Shown piece after piece: positions 9,380-21,723 of a stretch of 64,000 bases of DNA. This stretch comes from Oscarella lobularis. Lineage: Eukaryota > Porifera > Homoscleromorpha > Homosclerophorida > Oscarellidae. Location: positions 1,550,001 through 1,614,000 of the forward strand of contig NC_089186.1 in assembly GCF_947507565.1 (NCBI RefSeq), given 5' to 3'. The notes under the pieces are model-generated. The model ran no database searches and was not told the origin of the DNA. It was given only the letters and a program-made list of their open reading frames with translations. Each line of letters begins with the position of its first letter. The first letter of the stretch is position 1. Both the position numbers and the translations under genes were made by a program.

Positions 9380-10112
9380 ATGCATTCCTACCTTTTCATC
9401 TTCTGCTGTCTTAGTCTCGTCAGTACCTCCCTCTCGGCGAGCCTTCCTCGCCATCATCATCTGAAAGAGGAAACGGTAAGCAAATTCAATTTTTTCAGTA
9501 TGTGTTTGTTCAACGCTCGGCATCTGCGCTGTAGCGATTATCAAGCGGCCCAAAAACGAGTGTAGGTAGTCCAACTGCACACGAAAACGTCCCAAACGCG
9601 CAAATTATCACGGATCTAAGAAATATAGCTCAGGTCAAACCTGTGGCATACTTACCAGGAAACGGTGAAGAAGATTGGATCACCTATCGCAACGGTAGCA
9701 AATAAACTACATATATAGAATATAGAATTAATCATTTCTACTAGGTGACGTGATTACTAGCTGGGCAACTGACCCATCTAGTTCCTATCCACCCGTTCTC
9801 CAAGGTGGAATGACGTACGAGAACGGATACATCACTGTGCCTGAAACTGGAATCTACTTCATATACGTCCTCTTGTACACACACCTGCCCTCAGAGGAGC
9901 CAGACCGCTACGCCTATCCTAACCTTAATGTTGATAACAAGCAAATAGGGTTGACACTACAGTACTTTACGTCGAACACCAGAGAACAATCTCAGTATGT
10001 TGGAGTGCTGTGGAAAGTAAACGCAGGGAGTCGAATTTTCGTAAAGGCAGCAGCTATGGATTACTGGTTCGGCAGAGATGGTGCCAGCTTCGGTGCATAT
10101 CGTGTCGACTGA
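9380..10112 (+). CDS. Secreted TNF-superfamily-like ligand 1
   Basis: Exon 1 (from ATG 9380) encodes a signal peptide (MHSYLFIFCCLSLVSTSLS) and ends at a GT donor near 9475. Later exons give KPVAYLPGNGEEDWITY and, after an intron near 9700-9745, a jelly-roll head to the stop at 10110-10112. Hallmarks are KPVAYL at the start of the TNF homology domain, GGMTYENGYITVPETGIYF, and an FGAYRVD ending. The head is about 140 residues, a normal size for a TNF homology domain. There is no transmembrane segment besides the cleavable N-terminus, so the ligand should be secreted and is expected to trimerise. C1q heads have a related fold; the KPxAYL start and FGxxxVD end favour TNF. First of four tandem copies. 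Confidence 0.75.
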
Positions 10113-11106
10113 TCATCATCTCACAAAAATTGACTGACAAGAATCCCCTTTGTTGTGCGCCTTTCTCTTTTGTTGTTATTGTTGCCTGTAACCCTTGTTA
10201 TTCGTCAATAAAATTGTTTCTTGTACGTCAGAAACGTTTTAGTAGCGGATTTAGTTTCGTCTTACTTCTGATGGAACAGATCGAGTTCCTCTTACATCTG
10301 GCTGAAAAAAACGACATCCGGGAAACACCAGGTCCTGTATAGACGTTTTTGAGTTATTGAAAATAGTTTTCAACTTTAAAGTATTGATTCTTCCTGAAGT
10401 GTGGTATACTACGTACTCAAGCATGGATCTGAAGGAAGAGGGATTGGCTATTTACATGTTGCCTATCCCACGATCTGGGTTCACGTGAGTTTAGCGTAAC
10501 TGCGTAACTGCAAAAACAAGAGCAAAGATCCTCCGCAGAAATGACAGAAGTGAGTACTCGATAAGTTAGAAAAACCGTTTATGGATGAAAGCGGATAGAT
10601 AACGCCCTTAGACATTTTACCTTGAGCTAACTAAAACTTCTAGTCTTCTTCAGCCAGCCGCTTTCTGTGTAATCGAGGAAGCAAAAAAAAGACCATGCTA
10701 TATGATCATACAAGGCTGGAGTCCGAGAGGATCAAAATAACATATGCACAGGTGTTGCTCATCCTCCAATTAAACTACCCCCGTGTTACACGTGAGCTTA
10801 GTGTAGCTCGAACAATACGAGACGAACCGAAGCGAAAAACGCATCATCATCTTCCGTATCGCCGCCAAAAATAAAAGAACTACATTTCGTACCGGCATGT
10901 GTCCCCAAATATCGCTTTCCTCAACCGAACCTTATTGACTCTGGCAAAAAATAGATGTACATAAATCGAGAGAGAGAATACAATAGAACGTCAATCAAGT
11001 CACAGAACGCTAATAGAATGACGTCAATACCAGAGAACACAATAATAGACCCTGCTCTCTATACCTCCGAGTCACTTCAAACTTTGACTGGCGAAGAGAA
11101 GACGAA
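10113..11106. promoter_or_regulatory. Spacer and promoter of TNF-like gene 2, with an orphan E-box copy
   Basis: Holds the 3' flank of gene 1, an orphan promoter piece with GGTTCACGTGAGTTTAG near 10479-10495, and the actual upstream module of gene 2 (ATATGCACAGGTGTTGC near 10740, CACGTG at 10789-10794, CRE palindrome TGACGTCA at 11019-11026). The orphan copy suggests a deleted or collapsed gene copy. Confidence 0.5.
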
Positions 11107-11966
11107 ATGCGTTCTCACCTTTTCATCTTCTACTGTTTTTGTCTCGTCAGGGCCTCTCTCTCGTCCAGCCCTTCGCACCATCATCGAGAAAAAATCATGG
11201 TACCCCAACTACAATTGCAGTCATCTTGTCTTCAACGCTTTGCGCTATAGCAAATGCAAGGCCACCTGCACACGCCTGCGAGCAGTGTAAATGCACACGA
11301 AAACGTCTCGGTCGGCCAACAAGAATCTGAAGTAATTTCGTTCAAGTGAGGAGCCTGGTTGTGATATCGTTCTAGACGGATAAGCAAATGCTGGCCCAAA
11401 GGTTGAATAAACTTAAAGAGGTTCGGTTTATTTGGTCGTGGGTTGAACCGTTGAGTATATTTGATGTGCAGATAGTCAAGAATCTAAACGCTGTCAAACC
11501 TGCCGCATACTTAACCGGAGGATACTATTTCAGTGTCGTCTATCACGAAGGTAGCCAATCAAATAATCATAAAAGCAATATTCCTTAGCTATCTCTGATA
11601 GGCGAACTGATTACTGACTGGAACACTAGAACGTCTGGCTTAGTATATCCATCGGTTCTTCAAGGTGGAATGACGTACAGCGACGGATACATCATCGTGC
11701 CCGAAACTGGAGTCTACTTCATCTACTTCACGATGTTTGGAGAAGCGCCAGGATCAAATCATTTTGGCTCTCCCTACCTTAACGTCGATTCACTTCGAAT
11801 TGGATACGCACAAGATTACTTTGTCCTCCGCCGTCTTAGATCTCAGTATCTTGGAAAGCTGTGGAAAGTAGAGAAAGGGAGTCGACTGTCTGTAAGGGCA
11901 GGTTCAACAATGGATTACTACTTCTACGGAGAAATGGCCAGCTTTGGGGCATGGAAAGTTGATTGA
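11107..11966 (+). CDS. Secreted TNF-superfamily-like ligand 2
   Basis: Signal-peptide exon from ATG 11107 (MRSHLFIFYCFCLVRASLS), a short linker exon, a heptad-like coiled-coil segment (DKQMLAQRLNKLKE, 11381-11420), then NAVKPAAYLTGGYYF and, after an intron near 11550-11602, the TNF-like head to the stop at 11964-11966. The head carries GGMTYSDGYIIVPETGVYF and ends FGAWKVD. The coiled coil before the head fits a trimer stalk, as in several TNF and C1q-related ligands. Exon order and phases match copies 3 and 4. Confidence 0.75.
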
Positions 11967-12736
11967 CGAAACGTTTGAATGTCTCAGACTATCTCATCTT
12001 TTGTAGTATCATGTGTATGTTGCAGTGATTCATGCTGCTGCCTTACCGCAGAAACTAGCTCCTTAGCCAATAAAATACGTTATTTTCGCGTATATCGCCC
12101 TAATAAGACCCCACCTATGCCGCGGTGCAATAGCAGCTCTCAATCTAGGAGACACCAGCTCCGTGTGGTCAATGCCTCTCATAGGAGAATCAAAGAATCG
12201 ACGAAGTAGAACTAATGACGATGACGATCTCGGCGAAGTGCTATCAATAATCTGGATTCCTTCTGCTGAATTCAGGCGCGTATTTGATGGTCAGCACACC
12301 GAATGACAATATAGGCCCCTAGAATCCTAGACCCTATAAGCTAACACAGACTGTTACTACGCACGCACTCAAAGGGGCGGGGGAGAGATTGGCAAAACAT
12401 ATGCACAGGTGTTGCCATCCCCCGTGGTTCACGTGAATTTAGCAAGCGAAGTGAAGAATGCATTTCGGTCCAACGCATCAACGACAAAACTAAAGAGGAC
12501 AGCATCTCTTACTGTACCGGCAAGTAGGTGTACGTGGCACGTGCAAAAATTTGGCGCTGAACTTCGTTGACCCTAGCGAAAAGTAGATGTACATAAATCG
12601 AAACAGAGAATACAATGGGACGTCAATCAAGGCGTCGAATGGCTAATGGAATGACGTCAATACGGAGCCAGAGCATACAATAATAGACACTGCTCTTTGC
12701 CTCCAAATCAGTTGAAACTTTGAGACTAGTCATCAA
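11967..12736. promoter_or_regulatory. Spacer and promoter module of TNF-like gene 3
   Basis: Contains the repeated upstream module (ACATATGCACAGGTGTTGCC near 12396, CACGTG at 12430-12435) and the CRE palindrome TGACGTCA at 12652-12659. Otherwise no gene. Confidence 0.5.
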
Positions 12737-13598
12737 ATGCGTTCCTACCTTTTCATCTTCAGCTGTCTTTGCCTCGTCGGAGCCTCTCTCTCGTTCAGCA
12801 CTCCGTATCATCATCATCATCATCTAGAAAGAATAAAGGTACCCCACTGAAATTGGTTATCCTGTCTTAAACGCTCTGTCTCCCTGTAGCAAATCCCAGG
12901 TCCCACACGAGCGCTTGAGACCAATGAAAGTGTACAAGAAAGATCTGACGTACGGTGATGCCGTTCAAGTATGTATGTTAATTAATCAAGTGACATCGTT
13001 ATAGATACATAAGCAGACATTGGCCGAAAGATTGGCCAAACTCGAAGAGGTTGAATAGAGACGACCACTGTATCTGTACTATAGCATTGAATATGCAGAT
13101 AGTCAAAAAACCCCGTAACACAACTGTCAAACCGTTGGCATACCTAACAGGAAGCGCAAGCGGCTGGATCACCTATGAACGAGGTACAGTACCGTGGATA
13201 ATACCCATAAGGATAACCCCTATCGCACAGGCGAAGTGATTACTGCCTGGAACACTGAAACGTCTGGCGTAACATATCCATCCGTCTTCCAAGGCGGAAT
13301 GACGTACAGTGACGGATACATCACCGTGCCAGAAACTGGAATATATTACATTTACTTCACCCTGTACGCACAACCGGCATTCGTTAATCAACTGATCTCT
13401 CCGTACATTGCTGTCGATTCGCTTCAAATTGGCTTATCACAAGAGTACCCTGACAACGATCACATGGAATCTCACTATCTAGGACAGCTGTGGAAAGTAG
13501 AGAAAGAGAGTCGACTGTCCGTAGTCGAAGGTGCAGCAAGGATGAGATACTTCTTTGCTGGAGATTTTGGCAGCTTTGGAGCATGGAAAGTTGACTGA
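12737..13598 (+). CDS. Secreted TNF-superfamily-like ligand 3
   Basis: Starts at ATG 12737 with a signal peptide (MRSYLFIFSCLCLVGASLS) followed by a His run. A coiled-coil exon (HKQTLAERLAKLEE) precedes the exon with KPLAYLTGSASGWITYE. The head exon (from about 13222) carries ITAWNTETSGVTYPSVFQGG, VPETGIYYIYF and a final FGAWKVD. Head sequence is close to copies 2 and 4, with variable loops between strands where receptor contacts normally lie. A shadow ORF covers the head on the opposite strand. Confidence 0.75.
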
Positions 13599-14685
13599 CC
13601 ATTCACTGCATCTCCTTTTTCGAGAATGATTCCAGACCCCGTTTTTTTTTTCTGTGTATGCTTCCTACGTAGACCCAGTTAGCAAATAAATATAGCCATT
13701 CGACGTGGAGTACCGCGCGCCTCTGCCTCTCCAGCGGACCTTCGTACACGAAGCTAAAAAGAGCCCTTCCAACGCAGCGTCCCCCAAACGAAGCCCCAGT
13801 TGTACTTCAGCGCGTTGGAGGTGCACTGCGCATTCTCAAGAGCCGAAATAGAAACACTGGGTGCAGTAGCGCTGCCTTGTGCGAAGAGAAATCGCTACTT
13901 CGCTCGCTTCTTCTCTTGTCGATTGTCCGGGAAACACCAAGTCCCGTGTGAATAAACAGACTTTGCTACCTGCTGCATACAGTAGAGGAGAAGAGGATCT
14001 TCTGAACATGTGCACAGCTGTTTCCAAACTCACTATTCGTCGTTCACGTGAGTTTAGCTTGGATATTAGGACTCGACAGCAGACCCCAAGAACGCATTTT
14101 TACCTTCTCAATCTGTAGCAACGAAAATATAGAAAGGACGACGTATACTACATGAAGTGTTCTCTTCGCGAGGGTCGAAATGGTTCTCGATCTGACGAGG
14201 ATAGATTCGCCCCTGGACGTTATACACTAAAACAGTAAGCTAACTATACCTTAGTTCAAATCTTTTAGCCGCATTCACGTATATAATAGGAGATTAGGCA
14301 GTAAAAAGGACGGGGGAGGATTTGCAAAACATATGCACAGGTGTTCTCAATCCCACACTTAATTCACGTAAACAATGTGATACGAAAACCGAAGTGAACA
14401 CGTCTGCTTTATCAACTATGCACATGTATATAAAAGAAGGACGTCTCAAGTAGAGCAAATGTCCTCAAATTTGGTTTTCTGCTAATTGCACTTTGTTGAC
14501 CCTAGCGAAAAGTAGATGTGCATATATCGAGCCAGAGAATACAATAGAACGTCAATCAAGCCTAATTCAAATAGAATGACGTCAATACGAAAGCCAGATG
14601 GGTATACAATAGGCTCTGCGCTCTTTGCCTCCAAATCAGTTGACACGTTGACCAGACGCCAATCGCCAAAGAGACTAGATCCAAA
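13599..14685. promoter_or_regulatory. Spacer with a second orphan promoter copy and promoter of TNF-like gene 4
   Basis: Contains an orphan module at about 14003-14055 (ACATGTGCACAGCTGTT, then TTCACGTGAGTTTAGC) not followed by a signal-peptide exon. The module of gene 4 lies at about 14328-14372 with a degraded E-box (CACGTA), and a CRE palindrome TGACGTCA lies at 14577-14584. Confidence 0.5.
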
Positions 14686-15575
14686 ATGCGTTCCTACCGA
14701 TTCATCTTCGTCTGTCTTTGTCTCGTGGGAACCTCTCTCTCGTCTAGCGCTCGACATCGTCATCTTAAAGATATAATGGTACATGCCATGCACTGTATCC
14801 CGTTTTAGAACACTTCTTTGCTCTAGCGAACACGAGGCCACCCACGAGCGCTTGCAAGCAGTGCAAGTGTCCGAGACAACGTCCCAGCTGCTCAGTCAGA
14901 ATCTGACGTCGTAAAGTGTTTTTGCTCAATGTAGGGATTACGTCTAATTAAACAGTGGTGTCGTTTTAGATGGATGATCAGACGCTGGCTCAGATGTTGG
15001 ATGAGCTCGAAGAGGTCAGATAGGGGGATGCGGTTTCCTGTAGAACTATTGACAATGTGGAACTCAAGGATCTTAAGACCGATAATGTGAAGCCCGCGGC
15101 ATACCTACCAGGAGGCTACAATAGTTCAGCAATAGATTGGGTCACCTATAACGAAGGTAACAAATGAAGTTGTCTTATTTAATCAGAAAAAATATGAAGC
15201 TGTTCTCATATAGGCGATGTTATTACTCACTGGTCAACTAATACGTCCGGCGACTATCCAGCCGTTCTCCAAGGTGGAATGACGTACAGCGACGGTTACA
15301 TCACTGTGCCTGAAACTGGACTCTATTTCATTTACTTCACTTTGTTCACGAGAACGTCGTCAGTGAATGTCTACGACCATCCTTCTCTGTATGTGGATTT
15401 GCTTCCAATCGGGTTCTCGCAGGAGTATTTTGCAAATACTTCTGGTAAATCGAAGTATCTTGGAAAGCTGTGGAAAGTAGACGAAGGAAGTCGACTGTCT
15501 GTGGAGGTGGGTTATACAATGCAATACCTCTTCCTCGCAAATTACGCCAGCTTTGGAGCGTGGAAAGTCGATTGA
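14686..15575 (+). CDS. Secreted TNF-superfamily-like ligand 4
   Basis: ATG 14686 opens a clear signal peptide (MRSYRFIFVCLCLVGTSLS). Linker exon (ALASSASVRDNVPAAQ), coiled-coil exon (DDQTLAQMLDELEE, about 14970-15015), then NVKPAAYLPGGYNSS and, across an intron near 15158-15213, the head to the stop at 15573-15575. Motifs are WSTNTSGDYPAVLQGGM, VPETGLYFIYF and the FGAWKVD end. This copy has the cleanest gene model of the array and is the best template for annotating the others. It converges with XPNPEP1 downstream. Confidence 0.78.
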
Positions 15576-16367
15576 TGAAGCGTACAGTAAAACTAATGCG
15601 CCGGCTACCGTAGACCTTTTTTTGCTGCATCATCTTTTATTGTACCTCTTCTTTTGTTTCTGGGTCCGATTTATTTGGTAAATGACGAGTTGGAAATTTT
15701 TCGTGAATTTCTCCCCTTTTCAAATTCAATTCTTTTCGATGTAGCAAAACGTCGACGAAAAAACGATGCTATTTTTCGATTCGCTTAAAATATTTTGATT
15801 TGAGAGCGCAGGGAAAATGAAGCGAGGTTCCCGGTTCGAACAGGCGAGCGAAGGCGCCGTCCTTTCCGCCACGCGCGTGGCAAATCTTTGGACGCGGATA
15901 TACGTTCTTAGGGATTCGTATCTAATAGAAAAAGTCTCGTTAGACTCTGCCTTATGTTTGGCGCGTTTGAGAGCGCTTGCCACCGTTTCGCAGACTCGCT
16001 TCACTCGAGAAATAGCGCGATGGCTTAGCGTCCCAGGCGAAGACAAGGCCGAGAACGTTCAACGGAGACTAGCAGTAGAAAAACGTCGAGAAACGAGCAC
16101 GCGTAAGACTTGGAGACGTACCTATCGCTCAGAACAGATTAGCGGAAGCTAAAGAAGCGATTCACAGAGAAAGAGTACGCACACGGGCTGAGGAAACGAC
16201 CAAAAAACGAGTCGTCCAGCACGGTTAGGATGAAAGCCCGTATAAAGACACAAAAGAACTCTTTGAAACAGCTAAAAGAGAGACGACTATGCATAAAGCC
16301 ACGTCTTTAAATGAAAATACAGCCCATTCGAAGATGTGGCACGCACCAAAACGTTAATCTGTCGCTT
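15576..16367. other. Spacer between TNF-like gene 4 and XPNPEP1
   Basis: Contains a 111-codon plus-strand ORF (15817-16152), rich in Arg, Ala and Glu, with no recognised domain. A further open stretch ends near 16226. The composition looks helical or coiled-coil, but I cannot join the pieces with convincing splice sites. It overlaps a 106-codon ORF on the other strand. Confidence 0.3.
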
Positions 16368-19300
16368 TTAGACGCTGATTGGCGTTGTCTCCCTGTTGAG
16401 CCATTCGAGAACGTCCTTTTTGTTCTGTTTCTCCAATTCTTTTCCAATTATGTCACGGCATTGCGAGTGATAGGCGTTCACCCATTCAATTTCGTCACTC
16501 GTAAGCAATTTCACGTCGATCATTTTCTTCATCAAAGGAACCTTGATGCGATCAGAGTATGCAAAAACTCTATAGAAACTGTAGCAGGTTTTCCATACCA
16601 GTGTAATTGGTTCAAATGTGAGATATTGAACGTTTTTGTAACGATTCTGAACGACGAATACTTATAATCAAAACGAGTTAAAAAACGATTTGAATATTTC
16701 ACCTCTGTGCTAGCTTTGACTGTCACAAGTAGACTTTCGATGCGAATGCCAAACGAGCCGTCCTCGTAGTAGCCAGGCTCTATAAAATGATAATACCCAT
16801 ACAACATCTCACATCAACGTCAGTCGTCTATAAAATACCATCTGAAATGATCATGCCTTCTTCCATGGGCGCATCGTCAGTTGCTCTGGAGCTCACGCTC
16901 TGTGGCCCTGATAAAAGACCAGATACAATACATAGAGTGTGCGTAGTTGGATGTGATTCTATTCTCTCTGTTTTCCTCTACCTTCGTGAACGTTCAAAAA
17001 CGAGCCCACACCGTGACCAGTGCCGTGAAGATAGTCGAGGCCTACTTTCCACAAGGCTTGACGAGCCAAAACGTCAAGTTGATGACCTACGTGGAGAATA
17101 GAAAAAAAAACTACTCTCATGCATTGCACTTTCCACCTTTGGTTCTGTTGGGAAACACGACGCACGCCAAATTGATGTGACCCTTCAGAACGCGAGTATA
17201 GCATTCCTTAAAAATTAATAATAATAAAGCGTATATCAATTAATAATATAATGATTAGAAAACCTTCTGAAAAGGAGTGGGATCTCCAAAATGAACGGTG
17301 CGAGTCACGTCCGTTGTTCCATCTCTTACAGAGAGAGTAAACAATCCCACACGCAATAGAACTATAAGCTATACAGGTATTGGCCTCCTGAGTCAACAAG
17401 ATAAATCTCTTCAGTGGTAAGACTTCTCTTGGTAGCTTCAGTTGGACTAAAAAAGGAACCTGTTTGTGACCTCAGACCCCCACATTCGAATAAGCATACA
17501 AGTAATGAATTATTGCCCCATTGGGGCCCACACTTGATATGGTGGGAAAGCTCAGTGAGACAAAGTCATCTTGCTTGCTATAGACATTGATCTCGTTATC
17601 ATTATAAGGCATTAATTCTATATCTTACCTGCGAAGTGTATCCAAGTACGTAGCACCGGATATTTCATCAACCGAACCTTTGGGAACCTTCAGAGAAGAC
17701 ACATCAAAATTTCTCTAATTAATCCTATATTTAATTAACCTCGTTCTCAAGCCAAAGAAGATATTCGCAAAGAGCAACTGCATCGCGGATCTATAGGAAA
17801 TTAAAATTGTTATATGTTTGTGAGTAAGATGACTGGAAATTCCTAACGTGGGCATTTCTCATTCCGGTAATCTCAGCCTGGTTTTTAATCGCTTTGGGTA
17901 ATTGAATAGGCGAATCTTTCGTAACAGCGTTGTCAATGAGCATGTGAGTGCCTTGACTCTCTTTCAAACTCGCCTAATAATGATTAAAATAAAAATAAGC
18001 AAATGAACTGTAGTCATTGATACAACACTAAGACGTCTTTACCCATATTTTTTCCGGGCCTTTCAAGCCTTCCAATGACTTGACAAATTCTTCCGTGGAA
18101 TAAGGCAGCAACGTGACGTCAATTCCGGACGACGCGTTCAGATGATCTCTCACTTCCTTGCTCCGTTGCTCGTCACGCAGAAACAAGCTAAAGAGTGAGT
18201 AAAAACGACACTTCCAAGTGTCCAGGCATACTCACTTGACAAACGTGAGCCCAACCACGGCATAGGAAAAGAAGACGGGATTGTAGTCGATGTCAGAACC
18301 GCGAAGATTAAAAAGCCCTAGAGAGCTCAAATCTACATTCAAAAAATTCCGCACTGAAGCAAACGAACACGCTATTTCATCGAGCGCTGTCACAACCAGC
18401 GCCTTTGCTTTCTCCTTCTTCAGATCACTCCTTATAAGTTTTATCTTATCTTCCCACTTCATACCTAAATTTCAATATTCGATTATGACGTACATTTTGT
18501 CTCAACTCTCCGCAGACCGGTGTAGTTAAATTTGAGAGGAATGATTTTGTTTGCCGGACGCGGGGGCTGGTCTTTCCACACGACGTCAATCAAGTTCTTC
18601 GCTATGGCAACCAACTCGTGACCTTCCGAGGTGAGAGCCTACAATTGAGCATTTCATACAAAAGTGAGCTAAACCCACAGTTTAATTAATTCAGATGACC
18701 TTGTCAAATTTTTCATATTGTTCTATAACAATCAATGATATATGACTATACATATGTATGGTGCATGTGAAGGCTTACTCTTGCTAAAGAGGAAAGGATC
18801 GATGCCAACTTTCCCATTTCCTCCTTTCAAAGCCTACATAAGAGTCACAGCTTTCTTTCTTGAACAAATCCCTCTTGATATACCTTAGGCAACCAGTCTT
18901 CGGGCTTCGGAACGCCAGGTAGCCCTATAGATTGAGCTACAAAAACAGAGACTGGGGAAAAAAGCAACGACACTTACCGTCTTTCATGACAGTCCAGTTC
19001 TTATCTAATTGAGAGCTCGCTTGGAGATGATAACGTCCATCCGTCCAAAAAGCGGCTTTGCTCTTCAAAACGATAGCAAGACCTAGATACATAATGTAAA
19101 TAATACGCCTACATACATGCATGTGCAGTATAGTCAATATAAGAACGATTAGATTAAATAATTAATTATTATATATTTTATGGTTTTTCTCCTTTCCTGC
19201 TGATCCAGTGAATCCGCAGACGTATTCGATTCTCTTATCGCACGGAGCCAAGTATTCGCTCTAAAAGGCGCTCGCTTGACGCTTCCGCCTTCGCCTCGCG

Positions 19301-19430
19301 CTTTTCCTACCTGATGATGGTCCTGGTAGGGGACAATGTAGCCGTCAATTGGCTGATCGACGAGTTCCACGTTAGAAAAGCACGCCCTAAGCCTTTTCAG
19401 GATCTCCGTTGTATTCTTTGCCTTGGACAT
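16368..19430 (-). CDS. XPNPEP1: Xaa-Pro aminopeptidase 1 (cytosolic aminopeptidase P)
   Basis: Multi-exon gene starting at ATG 19430 ([18 protein letters not shown]). The exons follow vertebrate XPNPEP1 in order: [50 protein letters not shown]-type segment, LKGHINLAC, the metal-site motif [41 protein letters not shown] and a last exon ending [11 protein letters not shown] before the stop at 16368-16370. The enzyme is a two-metal M24 peptidase that removes N-terminal residues preceding proline. The last intron (16542-16598) is 57 bp, stop-free and in frame, so retention would add 19 residues. The 3' exons are duplicated at 7347-7918. The gene shares a short divergent promoter with SEC61G. Confidence 0.93.
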
Positions 19431-19560
19431 TATTCTCGAGTCCGGGAGTTCCTCCTACATCTTGAAATCAACGAGTGCTTCTCTTCGTGACGTGTTACCA
19501 AGTTCGTCCGACCTCTTCCCTCGCGTTTCTCTCGTTCAAAAGCTTCCTCGTAGAATCAAA
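19431..19560. promoter_or_regulatory. Bidirectional promoter XPNPEP1/SEC61G
   Basis: Only 130 bp separate the divergent start codons of XPNPEP1 (19430, minus) and SEC61G (19561, plus), so the two genes must share promoter sequence unless one has an upstream non-coding exon. Confidence 0.6.
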
Positions 19561-19885
<325 letters not shown>

Positions 19886-19972
19886 AGAGAAAGAATCCAT
19901 AAATACCCAAATGTGACTTCTAAACGTTGTTATCGGTTTTTTGAATAAATAAACTGGAGGTCACGTGATAGC

Positions 19973-21058
19973 CTACGCATTCCACACGATTCCCATGGTC
20001 CACAAGAGAGGCGCGTCCGTTTCGACGGTCACCTCTTCCGGATAATCGCCGGAGAACGTGTTCGACGTCGAAACGAGTTCCCCGAATGCCAGGCATTGAT
20101 TATCTAGAGAGAAGAGTGACGTCACGCAATTATTTTTTCTTCTTCTAAGGGAATTTTCTGACTGAGATTCCACTTGAGACCGGACGTCGTCACTCGTTCG
20201 CACGGTTTCCCCATGGGAACGAGTCCGCACCAATCGCCGCGCATCTTCGATTTGACATTTATGACGTGATGACCCTTATAAAAGCATAAGAATATTCCAT
20301 GTCTATGTATTATCTCTCCTACCGGCTGCAAGAGAAAACTGAGGGAGTTGTCCGAGACCAGTAAAACGGGTATATCAGGTTCCATGTCATTAGCTATATA
20401 CAGAGTCTGCACAATAGCCATGACGTGGTCGAGTCGACCGCCAGTCGAGCACAATACCAAAATAGAATCATACTGGGAAAAAAAATTATTATTATTCAAA
20501 ATAAATATATAATTTATTTAATTAACCTCGGTCTTCCCTTCGGTCTTTCGCGCGTGCAATTCTTGAAGGCACTTGGTAAAATCGGTTGTATCTTGACACG
20601 ATCGATACTGTATGTCGCATCCCTATAGAGAACACAATGGGGCGATTGTCTACACGTGCGCGGCGCGGATCCGGGACGCCGTCCCTCCCGGAACTCGCGT
20701 CAAATCGACGTCAAAATATGAGAGCGCTTTGCCCGGCCTCGTCTCCGCTTACCATGTTTCGATAATAGGCGATTGTCGACGGTTCCGCCGAGTCGAAATC
20801 GCCGCAAATCAGATCGGGAATCGCGACCGACGAGCTCGATCGGAGCTGATTTGCAGCGCCGTCCGCGCAGACGCGATATTCAGCTGAATACGATGCCTAA
20901 GAGCGGAGTGGGGGCGATGTTTCGTACGCACCGTCTTCCCACAGGCGAAAGAGAGCGTCTTTTGACATGTTAACGTCCGTGTGCAGCATGACTAATGCGT
21001 ACGCGTCTCCGTCGCGGTGCGAGCGTTCGAGATACGAAGGTCCTTGCCAGCGAGACAT
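19973..21058 (-). CDS. TPK1: Thiamine pyrophosphokinase
   Basis: Starts at ATG 21058 ([20 protein letters not shown]). Exons in order give [87 protein letters not shown] and SGLKWNLS, then [13 protein letters not shown] and [14 protein letters not shown], to the stop at 19973-19975. These are the catalytic-domain and thiamine-binding-domain motifs of animal TPK1, including the GDFDS acidic site and the D-x-T-DFTKC stretch. The enzyme converts thiamine to thiamine diphosphate using ATP in the cytosol. Its 3' end faces SEC61G with only 87 bp between stop codons. Confidence 0.95.
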
Positions 21059-21187
21059 TTTTTCAGGAGGGACAAGCGTTGCAACTTAGCGCGCACCTGT
21101 GACACGTGACAACAAACAAAGTAAGGCAAAATTCTTCAGAAAATGAAGTAATTTCTATCAGAGAATGGCTTCAAGTATTTATTTGCA

Positions 21188-21367
21188 CTAGTTTGTTTTG
21201 CTTTCTGGGCTCGTGTCAAGCGAAGCGTCTCGTTTTCGAGTGTTTCGTCGCTGGACCACTCCGTAACCGATATACGAGAGCCAAACGGTGCCGAATACCG
21301 TCGCTGTAAATCCGGCAAAGGCAATTGACCGTTGCAAGACGTCGGCGACTTTGGACGCTTTTCCCAT
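21188..21367 (-). CDS. Small single-pass membrane protein, COX14-like
   Basis: Intronless 59-codon ORF starting MGKASKVADVLQRS, with one hydrophobic helix (AFAGFTATVFGTVWLSYIGY) and a basic C-terminal tail (VVQRRNTRKRD). Size, topology and the pattern D-x-L...T-V-[FY]-G...Y-x-x-x-Q-[RW]-R recall COX14, a mitochondrial inner-membrane assembly factor for cytochrome c oxidase (57 residues in human). The similarity is short and the name is tentative. The gene stands head-to-tail with TPK1, whose start is 130 bp downstream. Confidence 0.45.
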   Translation of the reverse strand: MGKASKVADVLQRSIAFAGFTATVFGTVWLSYIGYGVVQRRNTRKRDASLDTSPESKTN

Positions 21368-21723
21368 TTCTACTAACGCGCGCTATTGAGAAACTGCCAT
21401 AATTTAGCCAGAGATTAAATAGGAGTTGAAATCTCCTCCCCTTTCTTATACATCACATTAGCCGCGTTAATGTAATAATACTACAGGAACGCAGTAGTAT
21501 ACGTTACAGCGCCATTACATTTACATCTCACCAAAAACCCTCGAGAGTCCAACTGTCTAATCCCCTCCAAATCAAGCACGCGCAAACAATATTCACATTC
21601 ACACTACGACAGCAAAAGCAAAGTCTAATGGGAGCCTCTAAACTAGAACACAACAAAAAAAAACAATACAAAAGACAAACGACTAAAAAGTTCACGTCTC
21701 TCCTCTCCTTCTTCGATCGCTTC

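Noticed and set aside
9380-15575. C1q identity for the four tandem genes
   Set aside because: The folds are related and the secreted, coiled-coil architecture is C1q-like, but KPxAYL at the start and FGAWKVD at the end fit the TNF homology domain better. Kept as an alternative.
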